DNA of 64,000 bases from Mycoplasmopsis lipofaciens ATCC 35015 (GCF_000686585.1 NZ_JMKY01000004.1:81821-145820), one strand, 5' to 3'; positions 42,278-51,536 are shown, numbered from the stretch's first letter. The notes: a model not told the origin generated them from the letters alone. Program-made: numbers and translations.

Positions 42278-42658
42278 CTATCTATTTTCTTTATCATTTT
42301 GTTTTTTATTATTTTGTTTATTTTTTAATTCCTTTTGATGTTGCTCATGATATCTTGCATCATTTAATTTTTGAACTTTTCTTTCACGTCATTTTAATCA
42401 TCTATCGATAAATATAGCTACTGTTATTCCGAAGCAAATTACAGTTGGATAAGAGGTAGCATATAATACAATTTCAAAATTAACAGAAGAAAACATTAAA
42501 GGTAATCCAATTAATAAAAATACTATGAATGGTAAAGGAACTATTATTCATGAAGGAATTTTAGAAAAGATTTTTGTGTTTTTGTTTAAATAATTTGTCA
42601 CAAGATATGAAACAGTAAGAGCTGCTGATCATGTGATAAAGAGTATAAGTTCATTCAT
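42278..42658 (-). CDS. Small membrane protein of the muropeptide locus
   Basis: 126 aa. Three hydrophobic segments: about residues 4-23, 35-55 (SWIIVPLPFIVFLLIGLPLM) and 63-84, then a highly charged tail (LKWRERKVQKLNDARYHEQ, then Lys/Asn/Gln repeats). No family recognised. It lies between EIIC and mupG with normal SD (AAGGAGTT). It could assist the PTS permease; that is inferred from position only. TGA Trp codons. Confidence 0.75.
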
Positions 42659-42683
42659 AATAACTCCTTTGTTTTTTGTTCAA

Positions 42684-44144
42684 TTATTTTTGTACTTTTT
42701 TTCTTTTAAAAATTGATCTTCCTTTTAATTCTTTTGTAATTCTTGCGCGAATTGCAATTTCATCAAACTCTTGATTTTCTGCTTTTGCAGTTGCAATTTC
42801 TTGTTCAATTTCTTGTTCAATTTCATCTCTAAGCATTTTGTTATCATATGCTTTCGCAAATGGTCATCAAATTAATGCTGAAAGAGCTATTAAAATAAAT
42901 GTAAGAACACATGCTTCTCAACTTAGACCTGTTGATAGTAATGCACCAACTGGTGAAGGTAATGTTCAACCTACAAGTTGTACAGGAACTGGAACAATAT
43001 TTAATTTCATGCAAATAAATGTTACAGTACCCATTGCAATAGGTGATAAGATAGCAGGTAATGCTAAGTAAGGATTAAGAACTAATGGATAACCAAATAT
43101 AATTGGTTCATTGATATTGAAAATACCTGGTAAAACTGATGAATAAGTAACTGCACGAATGTATTTACTTTTAGCAATTAATAACATTACAATAATTAAT
43201 CCTAATGTTGCACCAGCACCACCAATTCATACGAATCATTGGAAAAATGGTTCAACCAAAATATTTGCTCCATCTTTTACATATAGTGAATTTACTTTTA
43301 ATGAACCTAATAAATTAGTATTGTGATCAAGAGCTATTAGTCAAAATGGTCTTGCCAATGAACCAATAACTGCAACCCCATGAATACCAGCGATTCATAA
43401 AACCATAATTAATAATACAACAACAATAAAACCAATATAGTTACTTCCTGCAAAAATGTTTTGCAATGGTTGGAATAAAAAGTTAATGTAACCATGTAAA
43501 TTAAATTTTAAAACATTAAATAATAATACACTTGGTAACATCACAAACAACATTGGAATCAATGCGTTAAATGGTTTTGCAACTACATTTGGAACTGATT
43601 TAGGCATTCTAATCATTATTTTATATTTTACACATGCTCTAAATACTTCAATTGCTAGGATTGATACAATAATACCACCAAATACAGTTGCTGATCCAAA
43701 GCTAGCGGTTGTAAATGTTGGATTACCAATACCTTTGTATGATGGACCAACAATACTAATCATATAAGCTATAATAGCAATTAAAACACCTTGTTGATCA
43801 TCTAATTTATAAGATTTTGCTAGTGATCTAGCGATACCTATAACAGCAAAGAAACCTAACATTGGATATGTTAGACGATATGGTAACATCATAAATGATG
43901 CCCATCTTCCGTCTTGTACATTCATAAGTACATTAATACCGAATGTTTCTTTTTTTCCAATTGGGAAAAAGAATAGGATTAGGAATGTTGAACCAATTAA
44001 CAAGATAGGAATGATTGAAATCATACCATTTCTAATTGCTTCAATATATCTATTAGATCCAATTTTACCCATAATTGGCATAAAAGTTTTTTCAATGTGT
44101 TGTAGGGCTTTTTGAATTTTTGAATTTTTTTGTTTAGTTTTCAT
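42684..44144 (-). CDS. PTS EIIC, lactose/cellobiose/chitobiose family
   Basis: 486-aa membrane permease (PF02378, CelB/ChbC-like). The N-terminal ~40 aa are soluble and contain FMPIMGKIGSNRYIEAIRNG, the standard CelB opening. About ten hydrophobic segments follow; the sugar-binding region contains WIAGIHGVAVIGSLARPFW (corresponding to the conserved GIHG loop), then FNINEPIIFGYPLVLNPYL, the essential NEP motif. The C-terminus is an unusual ~60-aa charged tail (EIEQEIEQEIATAKAENQ). Its ATG overlaps the EIIB stop (TAATG). Family members import beta-linked disaccharides; here the locus argues for a MurNAc-containing sugar. Confidence 0.93.
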
Positions 44145-44452
44145 TATTCCTCCAATAAAGCCTTTACATTTGTTAGTAATTTACCAGCACCAATTGGACT
44201 ATATTCAGTCATTTGAATTTGATAAATTTTTTTATTTTTACTTTGTGCAAATTCGACCATTTGCTCTCATTTGTGTTTAATTTGAGGAGCAACTAATAAA
44301 ACATCAAATGTACCTTCGTAATCATCAGCTTCGTTTGCTCCTATGGCATCAGCTTCGAAATTATCGATACCCATTTTTTTAGCTTCTTTTTCAAGTGAAC
44401 TAATTAAAATATGTGTTGACATACCTCCTGAGCATATTAGTAATACTTTCAT
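44144..44452 (-). CDS. PTS EIIB, lactose/cellobiose family
   Basis: 102-aa phosphocarrier (PF02302). Opening MKVLLICSGGMSTHILISSL gives phospho-Cys7 in the CSGGMST loop. It has the small EIIB-cellobiose length and ends LLTNVKALLEE. Both its start (TAATG with the upstream gene) and stop (TAATG with EIIC) are fused, meaning strict translational coupling. An ATG three codons upstream in the same frame would lie in the previous gene and is rejected. Confidence 0.93.
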
Positions 44453-45054
44453 TAGGCACACACCTTTTTTTCACAATTTACATTATCTATATTGCATTTT
44501 TTAGTATTTTTTTTGTCGGTTTGTTGTAATGTAAATTTAACAATTATTAATGCTAAAAATGCTGCAAAATAAACGAATACAAATGATAATAATTCATATT
44601 TAATTGCATTATTATGTTTTGTAGCGATTGCAATGACATCATCTGAAAATTTTATTCCATTATGACTTAATGCCATTAAATCGTTTTGATAATATTTATA
44701 AGCAATTGCTGTAAATAATGTTGATACAACAGCAACTGTTGTTAATAAAATTGCGAAAATAATAACTAATAATTTATTTCTTTTTTCCATTTTTGGACAA
44801 CTGCCTTCTGGACATTTTGTTTTTAATTGGCTAATCACCAATTTAATACAAAAGTATAAGGCTAATCCTGCAAATAAAGCAATTAAGAAAACTGTTGCGA
44901 TAAAATAAATATCTGAATAATTCATAAATTGATCTTTAATTTTATCTTTAGATTCTCTAAATAATTTTGGAATAAAAGAAAGGGTAGCAACAATTGATAA
45001 AATTGTGCTTAGTAAGGTTAATGATACAACCTTATTTAGTTTAGATTTAAACAT
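44452..45054 (-). CDS. Four-segment membrane protein with Cys pairs, unknown
   Basis: 200 aa. Hydrophobic segments at about 9-28, 50-72, 95-118 and 150-172. Cys-rich cytoplasmic loops: KTKCPEGSCPKMEK between segments 2 and 3, and the C-terminus KKCNIDNVNCEKKVCA, which could bind metal or form disulfides. Inserted between EIIA and EIIB, with SD GAAAGGT. Not a known PTS component and not recognised by me. Its place inside the coupled PTS block suggests that it works with the transporter. Confidence 0.75.
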   Translation of the reverse strand: MFKSKLNKVVSLTLLSTILSIVATLSFIPKLFRESKDKIKDQFMNYSDIYFIATVFLIALFAGLALYFCIKLVISQLKTKCPEGSCPKMEKRNKLLVIIFAILLTTVAVVSTLFTAIAYKYYQNDLMALSHNGIKFSDDVIAIATKHNNAIKYELLSFVFVYFAAFLALIIVKFTLQQTDKKNTKKCNIDNVNCEKKVCA

Positions 45055-45065
45055 ATTTTACCTTT

Positions 45066-45395
45066 CTATTTTTTGAATTGGGTTTCAAATTTTTGCATCA
45101 TTTTAATAATTTTTTCAGCTAATACTAGAGATTGTTCACAACCCATAAATTGGTCTTCAGCATGAACTAGTATTAAAGGCATTTTTTTTAATTCGCCATT
45201 TATATCAGCTGTTAACATATCAGCATGCGCCTTATGTGTTTTTTGCAAAAACGATTTACCTTCTTTAATTTTGTTTTTTGCTGTTTCAAAATCAAAATCC
45301 ATAGCGAAATCAATTGCAGAAAGAAATAAACTTTTTGCTTCTCCACTATAAGAAATAATTTCAAAACACGCTTGTTCTAATTTAGTTTCATCCAT
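45066..45395 (-). CDS. PTS EIIA, lactose/cellobiose family
   Basis: 109-aa helical EIIA (PF02255). The likely phospho-His is in ILVHAEDQFMGCEQ (~residues 74-88), the standard motif of this family (HAQDHLM in relatives). SYSGEAKSLFLSAIDFA at the N-terminus corresponds to the GxARS helix. The start lies within the last codons of murQ (14-nt overlap). It completes an EIIA-EIIB-EIIC set in this operon. Confidence 0.93.
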   Translation of the reverse strand: MDETKLEQACFEIISYSGEAKSLFLSAIDFAMDFDFETAKNKIKEGKSFLQKTHKAHADMLTADINGELKKMPLILVHAEDQFMGCEQSLVLAEKIIKMMQKFETQFKK

Positions 45396-46260
45396 AAATA
45401 TCCTTATATTTTTTTACTGCTTCATCATAGTTTAAATTTTCTTTAATCATTAATAAAGCAATTTTTACATTTTTAGTTTTTTTAAATATTTTTTCAACAT
45501 CTTTATCATCTGCGTGTGTGATTTCTTTAATCATATTAATACATCTTTGTTCAAGTTTGTGATTAGTTGGAACCAAATTAATCATAAAGTTTTCTTCAAC
45601 ATAACCTAGTTTTATCATTGTTGAAGATGATATCATATTACATACCATTTTTTGACTTGTTCCAGCCTTCATTCTTGTTGAACCAGTCACTGCTTCCGGA
45701 CCAGTTTCCATTTCAATTGCTACATCAACTCATTTTGAAGTTGGCGAATTTATACTATTACATACAAATACACATTTTGCAGCAATTTGTTTAGCATATT
45801 TTAATCCGGAAACAACATATGGAGTTCTTCCCGAAGCACTTAGACCTACTAAAATATCATTTTTATTAAAATCTATTTTTTGTAAATCTTTTATAGCTTG
45901 TTCTTCATTGTCTTCAGAACCTTCAAGTGGAGTATGTAAAGCTTTATAGCCGCCGGCTATTAAACCAATAACTTTATTTTTTACACCATATGTTGGATAA
46001 ATTTCTGATGCATCTAAAACACCTATTCTTCCACTTGTACCAGCTCCTATATATATCAATCTTCCATTTTTGTTTTTTATACAATCATATGCTAAATCAA
46101 TCACTTTTGCAATTTCATGTTTTTTGGATAACACTAATTTAGGAACCAATGAGTCTTCATAGTTGATCTTTTCAACCATTTCAACCGAACTCAATGAAGA
46201 GATATTTAAAGTTCTAGGATTCCTTTGTTCTGTGTCTAATAAACTTATTTCGTCTTTCAT
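45382..46260 (-). CDS. murQ: N-acetylmuramic acid 6-phosphate etherase
   Basis: 292-aa SIS-domain enzyme cleaving the lactyl ether of MurNAc-6-phosphate to GlcNAc-6-phosphate and D-lactate. Motifs: TEQRNPRTLNI near the N-terminus, RLIYIGAGTSGRIGVLDASE (~67-86; Glu84-region acid), LVGLSASGRTPYVV (~137-150), and after a TGA Trp ETGPEAVTGSTRMKAGTSQK (the TGSTRLKAGTAQK signature). C-terminal UBA-like helices KNVKIALLMIKENLN. Complete in length. It comes directly after the amidase lipoprotein and before the PTS genes. Confidence 0.97.
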
Positions 46261-46274
46261 ATTTATCTAGAAAG

Positions 46275-47315
46275 TTAAATTGTTCTATATACTAAGATTC
46301 CTGGAACTTTTGGTGTTTCGTAAGGTTTTCCTTCCTTACTATTAAAGTTTCTGTCTGTTAGGTAGTCAACAAGATTTATATCAGCAACTTTTCTTAATGT
46401 TTTTTTGCTTGAAGCATTTCTATACATTGCTTTACCATCTTTGAATACTAAGTATCCACAGTGAGTAACATCTAATCAATCATTTAAACTAGCAGGTGCT
46501 GCTAACATAATTAAATCACCATCTTTAAAGTTTGCACTCATGAATTCATCTGTTATAGCATCAACTTTTAGATATGTAACTTCTCTATTTTCAACAATAG
46601 GAACACCTTTAAGAATTTCTTTTAATGTACCATCTTCTTGTCTTTTACCATTTTTATTAAATACAACTTTGACAACTTTATCAGCAAAAGCAGGGTCATT
46701 TGCTTTTTCAGCAACTAGATTTTTAACAATAGGTGTTCCATATTCTCAATCTGTAAAAAAGTGTTTTCTTTTAGTGTATTGAACTTCTGAATCATTATAT
46801 CTTGTAGCTTTTAGATTTGTTAAAAATGTACTAAATGATGTTGCATCTAATAATGCATTTACATAATCTAAAAATGTGAAACAATCAAGATGTTCAATAT
46901 CAGCAACTAATTGTTCAGGAATATTTTCTGATCCTATTAAACGATTTCCAACATATTCTTTATTCATCAATTTGTCAGTTATTTTAACAATTAATTCGTT
47001 TTTTGTTATTGATGGATTCGCTGTTTTTTCAGCTTTAACAAGGTTTATAAGTGAATTAATTGTATCAATACTTTTTTCACTTGTAATAACGCTTGGGTTA
47101 TCTTTATCAACCAATTTTTTAAAAGCATCTTCTGCAGCTTTTTTAGCATCTTCTGCAGCTTGTTTATCTGCTCTAGCTTTGTTTACTTCAGTAGCTATTC
47201 TACTTAAATTTTCAATTGTTTTTTGCTCGTCAGTTTTTTTGTTGCAAGATACAACAACAGACATTGGTAATAATGTCATTGCACCAACTGCAAGAGATAA
47301 TTTTTTAAATTTCAT
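46275..47315 (-). CDS. DUF1460-type amidase lipoprotein (NlpC/P60-like fold)
   Basis: 346 aa. Signal peptide with lipobox SVVVSC (Cys24), then a Lys/Ala-rich helical linker (~30-70). The rest matches DUF1460 (PF07313): catalytic-Cys segment IEHLDCFTFLDYVNALL (Cys145), RYNDSEVQYTKRKHFFTDW (family signature RxHYFxDW; His185, Trp190), and catalytic-His segment WLDVTHCGYLVF (His285). Characterised DUF1460 proteins are amidases cutting between (anhydro)MurNAc and L-Ala. Displayed on the cell surface, it would free the muramyl sugar for the PTS encoded downstream. First gene of the operon, SD AAAAGGAGAC, divergent from the MurR-like regulator. Confidence 0.85.
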
Positions 47316-47345
47316 ACTGTCTCCTTTTTTAATTTAAAGAAATAT

Positions 47346-47363
47346 AGAAAGAATAATCTTTCT
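47346..47363. promoter_or_regulatory. Inverted repeat next to the operon promoter, candidate operator
   Basis: AGAAAGA (47346-47352), 4 nt, TCTTTCT (47357-47363). On the minus strand it abuts a TATATT that could be the -10 of the amidase-murQ operon. Confidence 0.45.
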
Positions 47364-47422
47364 TATTTAATCATATGAAAATATTTCGTTATTTTGTAAA
47401 AAACTATATAAAAAATTTATTT

Positions 47423-47444
47423 TTTTGTAAAATATTTTATAAAA
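47423..47444. promoter_or_regulatory. 22-bp near-palindrome over the regulator promoter
   Basis: TTTTGTAAAATATTTTATAAAA differs from a perfect palindrome at one pair. It covers TATAAA (47438-47443), which ends 8 bases before the regulator ATG. A second TTTTGTAAAA copy lies upstream (about 47392). Autoregulation is a plausible reading, though in AT-rich DNA such palindromes can arise by chance. Confidence 0.4.
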
Positions 47445-47451
47445 TGATTAT

Positions 47452-48207
47452 ATGAAAACAACAAATAATTTAATAAGTACAAGTAGTTATATTTCTAATT
47501 TAATAGTAATTTCAAAAGAAGGATCTAATACAAATAAATATATTTCTGAGAAATTACTTTTGTATATTAAGAATAAAATCAAATTATCTAAAGCTATTAA
47601 TTTTTGTCAAGAAATAGGCGTCAGTCCAGCTGCAATAACTATTCTTTCAAAAAAAATTGGTTTAAAAAATGTAAAGGAATTAATTTTTGTACATAATAAT
47701 TCGTTAATTCTAAAAGAGGAAGATAAAGATTTAGAGGACTCTATTTATAGCAAAATAGCATCATTGATAAATATATCTGAAAAGATCTTTTTTATTGGTG
47801 TTTCGGGCGCAATAGGAGTTAATTTAGATTTTCAAATAAAATTATTAAGAATGAATAAAAATGCCATATTATTGATGAATAAATATGAACAGATAGGAAT
47901 TTCAAAACTACTAACAGAAAAAGATACAATCATATTAAATTCTGTATCCTTACAACATAAATGAATGATTGATATTATTAAAAATACAAAGGCAAATGTG
48001 GTTTTATTATCTTCTTGATTACCTAAAAATATAAAAAATAAAGTTACATACTTTTTAAAAATTAAAGACAATGAGCGCCATGATGGTTTAAGACTATATA
48101 CAATGGAAGGAAGAGTTACAACATCTAGAATGTTTTTTCATATTTTTAAAAAGTTACAAGAAAATAGTGATAATTATAAAAATTTACAATTAACATCTTA
48201 TAGATAA
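47452..48207 (+). CDS. MurR/RpiR-family regulator of the muropeptide operon
   Basis: 251 aa. N-terminal HTH (~25-80) with KAINFCQEIGVSPAAITILSKKIG, then a SIS-like domain from about residue 100 (IFFIGVSGAIGVNLDFQIKLL; DTIILNSVSLQHKWMIDII). Two TGA Trp. It is divergent from the amidase-murQ-PTS operon. In E. coli and S. aureus MurR controls the MurNAc genes and senses MurNAc-6-P. No SD; the mRNA is probably leaderless. The assignment as a MurNAc-sensing regulator is inferred from context. Confidence 0.83.
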
Positions 48208-48406
48208 TTTTGTCTTCAATAAATTAATAGGTAATAGTGTGTCAAATAAGTGTATTTATGCTTTTAATAATTAAATTTATATATAAAGTAATGTTGTTAA
48301 TGCAAGAAATTTTTTTATTTGTATTTATAAATAATAAAAAGAAGTAAAATTAATTCTTGTTCTTATATATAATTTTTTTGATTTAATAACATAGTAAGGA
48401 AAATTC

Positions 48407-50065
48407 ATGAAAAATAAAAAATGGTTACTTTTGAATGTGATTGCGACAATTTTAGTTGCTCCTTCATTGTCTTCAAATTGTATTTATTCTAAAAATCATA
48501 ATAAAGATGATGAGAAAATTAACGAAGAATTAAAACTAATTGATGTAGAAATGACAAAAGTCAATAAAATAATTGATTATATTTCTACAGACCCTGAGTT
48601 TAATTTTTTAGCAACTTCTCTAGAAAATATAAAAAGCGAAATAATAAACTTAAAAAGTAAAGCGAGTTCTTTAACAACTATTACTAATTTAAAAAATAAC
48701 TTAACTAATAAAATTAAATATAGTATTAAAGAAATAACAAAAAAATATAGAAATGAATTGACTATATTACTTGGTAAATCCGAAAAATTAGAGAAAATAT
48801 TATTTTCTTCAATGCAAACTGAAAAAGAGGATCTTCATAAATTAAATGAAGAATTAAATCAGTTTCTCAAAAATATTGAAATTTCTTTAGATGATATCGA
48901 ATTATTTAAACGATTAAGAAACAATTTAAATAGTAAATACATTTATGTCTTATCAGAATTTAATCGATTAAATAACGAAAAACCGCAAACATCTGATAAT
49001 AATGGTTCAAGTGACAATAGTTCAGAGGAAACCAACGATACTTCTAGTGAACCTATAAATAATGATGAATCTTCCAACACAGCCAATACAGACAATGAGA
49101 ATAATAATAGTTCACAAAATGATAAAGAAAAAGAAATAAAAACCGAAGAATTTGATTTCAAAAACAAAACAATGTATTTCTATGGAATTAACTCGCCTTC
49201 ATATAAGGAAGAACCAGATAAATGAGTTAGTGACTATTCAACTAAATTAGCTTATGACGAAAAATATGGTTGATTTGATTGTAATAAAGTTGCTGAAGAA
49301 GAGAATCAATACTTTGACTACAATTTATGTTGAGCAGCTGCTGCTTCTAATTTAATTCACTGATGAATAAAAAACAATCAACAATATATAGAAAAATATA
49401 TGAATTTAAGTTCAACTAGCGAATATATTAAAAATATGCCTAAAAAATATCCAAAAATTCAAAATCAAGATCCTGATGATGAAAATGGGAGAAGCGAAAT
49501 ATTTAAATTCTTTGCACAAGCTTGAAATGATAAAGGCGGCTATATAAATGATGGAGTAAATTGATTTATTTCTGGTTGAACCCCTAGTTGAACCCCTAAT
49601 AATGCTTCATATTTATCGAAAAACCCTAAATATCGTGCTGGTTTTTTTAGTGAAATAATTCCTGATAATGGAATTAAAGGCCGTGGTTATTCAAATTCTG
49701 CAGCTCAACTAGTTAAAGGGCTTAATTATAATAGTTTTAATAATTATTTAAAAGATGCCTTTTTAAACAAAAAAGCCATTGCTTTTTCAAGACCAGGACA
49801 TGCCATGAATATTTGGGGAGCTGAATTTGATGAGAATGGCGATGTTGACTACATTTATTATTGTAATAATAACTATGGAAGCCAAGATGTAGATTTTAAC
49901 GGTGGGGCTTTAATTAGAGCTAAAATAATTAAAAATGAATACGGCTTAAGTTATGCGATTCATCAAAACGAAAATGGTGAATTTGAAGGTAAATTAGCAA
50001 TTTCAGCTTTGACCATTTTACCTTTATACCAAGATAGATGAGAAGAATTTTTAAAAAATAAATAA
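48407..50065 (+). CDS. IdeS/Mac-like cysteine endopeptidase (peptidase C66 type)
   Basis: 552 aa. N-terminal signal peptide MKNKKWLLLNVIATILVAPS with a non-ideal lipobox (SSNC). Residues ~30-195 are coiled coil, ~198-245 a Ser/Asn/Asp/Glu low-complexity linker, and ~250-545 the catalytic domain. NLCWAAAASNLIHWW matches the IdeS active-site segment (LCGAATAGNMLHWW), giving Cys308; RPGHAMNIWGAEFDENG matches the IdeS His region, giving His465. EIFKFFAQAW, FISGW and AGFFSEII also follow IdeS in order. Where IdeS has its third triad Asp, my by-eye alignment places Asn (YYCNNNYG). S. pyogenes IdeS, and a mycoplasma relative described from M. canis, cut IgG. Substrate here is inferred. Confidence 0.88.
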
Positions 50066-50219
50066 AAAATATTTAAATATTAGACATCTAATTTCTTCTA
50101 AATTACAAAAAATAACAAAAACATGATATTAATTAAACCATGTTTTGGATTTTTGTTTTTAAATCTTGCATTTTAAAAGACAATTTTATTATTTTTTACT
50201 TTTTTAATATAAAAAATAT
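50066..50219. other. Spacer after the protease gene with a weak hairpin
   Basis: AAAACATG (50118-50125) / CATGTTTT (50139-50146) with a 13-nt loop followed by GGATTTTTG may end the protease transcript. Nothing else coding is seen. Confidence 0.45.
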
Positions 50220-50357
50220 TATAGAATAATAACGCAATACATAAAGACAGTAACTGTGTAAACTTAATTTGTTACCTAGTGTATGTTACATACATACTTT
50301 CATTTTTATTATTGTCCCAATTTTAGTATTGCTAATTAATTACGAAAGGGGGAAACT
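50220..50357 (+). promoter_or_regulatory. Promoter and 5' leader of rplJ-rplL
   Basis: TATAGAAT at 50220-50227 is the likely -10. The ~120-base leader contains GTAAC...GTTAC (about 50250-50273) and other potential pairings before the SD AAAGGGGGAAA. In many bacteria L10 (with L12) binds such a leader to repress its own translation. That this leader does so is inferred from position and length. Confidence 0.45.
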
Positions 50358-50870
50358 ATGCAATCAAAACATGAATCAAAATTAAGATTAATGAAAAAAG
50401 AAGTTGCTAAAGAAATTGAAAATAAACTAAAAAGTTCTAAAGCTTTAGTTATTGCTGAATATCGTGGTTTATCTGTTGATGAATTAACACAATTGCGTGT
50501 TGAGGCTAAACAACATAACGTTGATATTAAAGTTTATAAAAACCGTATTTTTAAACACGGTGCTAAACAAGCTAACATTGAAGGCTTAGATGAACATTTA
50601 GTAGGTCCTAATATTTTTGCATTTAGCAATGATGATGATTTAGTTGCAGCAAAAGTTTTAGTTGCGTTTGCAAAAAAACATAAACTTTTAGTTCCTAAAG
50701 CCGGTATTTTTGAAGGCAAAGTTATCGATGCAAAAGGTGTTCAAGAAGTTGCTACTTTACCAAATTATGAAGAAGCACTTACAATTCTTGCTCGTTCACT
50801 TATGTCACCATTACAACAACTCTCTCTTTCATTAAAAATGTTTAGTGAAAAAGAAGAAACAAATAATTAA
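50358..50870 (+). CDS. rplJ: 50S ribosomal protein L10
   Basis: 170 aa, base of the L7/L12 stalk. KKEVAKEIENKLKSSKALVIAEYRGLSV is the L10 opening (residues ~12-40), followed by LTQLRVEAKQHNVDIKVYKN and VGPNIFAFSNDDDLVAAKVL. The C-terminal helix (LMSPLQQLSLSLKMFSEKE) binds L12 dimers. SD AAAGGGGG. rplL follows after 18 bases. Confidence 0.97.
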   Translation: MQSKHESKLRLMKKEVAKEIENKLKSSKALVIAEYRGLSVDELTQLRVEAKQHNVDIKVYKNRIFKHGAKQANIEGLDEHLVGPNIFAFSNDDDLVAAKVLVAFAKKHKLLVPKAGIFEGKVIDAKGVQEVATLPNYEEALTILARSLMSPLQQLSLSLKMFSEKEETNN

Positions 50871-50888
50871 TTTTTGAAAGGATTTATT

Positions 50889-51260
50889 ATGGCAAAATTA
50901 ACAAAAGAAACATTTATTGAATCATTAAAAGAAATGTCAATTAAAGAAGTTATGGAATTAGTAGAAGCAATGAAAGAAGAATTCGGTATTGATCCTTCAG
51001 CAGTTGTTGCAGCAGCAGCTCCTGCTGGTGGTGCAGAAGCTGAAGAAAAATCTACAGTTTCAGTATTCATTACAGCTGACAATGGTAAAAAATTACCTAT
51101 TGTTAAAGTTGTTAAAGAAATGTTAAACTTAGCTTTAATGGAAGCAAACAAATTAGTTTCAACATTACCTGCTACAATTAAAGAAAATATTCCAGCTGCA
51201 GAAGCTGAAGATATCAAAGCAAAACTTGTTGAAGCTGGCGCAACTGTTGAAGTTAAATAA
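50889..51260 (+). CDS. rplL: 50S ribosomal protein L7/L12
   Basis: 123 aa. N-terminal dimerisation domain (LTKETFIESLKEMSIKEVME), Ala/Gly hinge (AVVAAAAPAGGAEAE), and C-terminal factor-binding domain (FITADNGKKLPIVKVVKEML, KLVSTLPATIKENI, AKLVEAGATVEVK). ATG 50889 is preferred over an upstream TTG frame because GAAAGGA precedes it. Recruits translation GTPases. Closed by a 13-bp stem terminator. Confidence 0.97.
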   Translation: MAKLTKETFIESLKEMSIKEVMELVEAMKEEFGIDPSAVVAAAAPAGGAEAEEKSTVSVFITADNGKKLPIVKVVKEMLNLALMEANKLVSTLPATIKENIPAAEAEDIKAKLVEAGATVEVK

Positions 51261-51276
51261 TTTCATACAAATTTAT

Positions 51277-51312
51277 AAAATTAAGGTTTATTAAAAACCT
51301 TAATTTTATTTT
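51277..51312 (+). terminator. Terminator of rplJ-rplL
   Basis: AAAATTAAGGTTT (51277-51289) / AAACCTTAATTTT (51295-51307), 5-nt loop, then T-rich sequence. rpoB has its own promoter downstream. Confidence 0.85.
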
Positions 51313-51431
51313 CATATTTTTTTAATTTTTATAAAATTGACTAAAAACATTATAAAACAGCATTTTTTATAATTTTGAATTAAATTATTATGGTTAATGA
51401 TTAAAAATTTATTTTTTATATTTAAATTAAG

Positions 51432-51440
51432 TGCTAAAAT
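51432..51440 (+). promoter_or_regulatory. Extended -10 promoter of rpoB-rpoC
   Basis: TGCTAAAAT, an extended -10 (TGn then TAAAAT at 51435-51440), about 97 bases upstream of the rpoB ATG. The same string occurs at the small RNA unit near 16056. Confidence 0.5.
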
Positions 51441-51536
51441 ATGAACACTCGTGCGTAATTAATTAGTATTAATATTAATATATATTATTTTTTAATTGCG
51501 TATGTGTTTATTTTTTATTAGAGGAGTATTAAGAAT

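Noticed and set aside
42271..42297. Longer start for MupG
   Set aside because: It would begin inside the preceding gene without an SD, whereas ATG 42270 has TAGGAAA and gives the DUF871 start LGISIYPEK.
46876..47337. 153-aa plus-strand frame over the amidase gene
   Set aside because: Antisense to a lipoprotein with clear lipobox and catalytic motifs; Ser/Leu/Phe-rich composition is typical of reverse-strand shadows.
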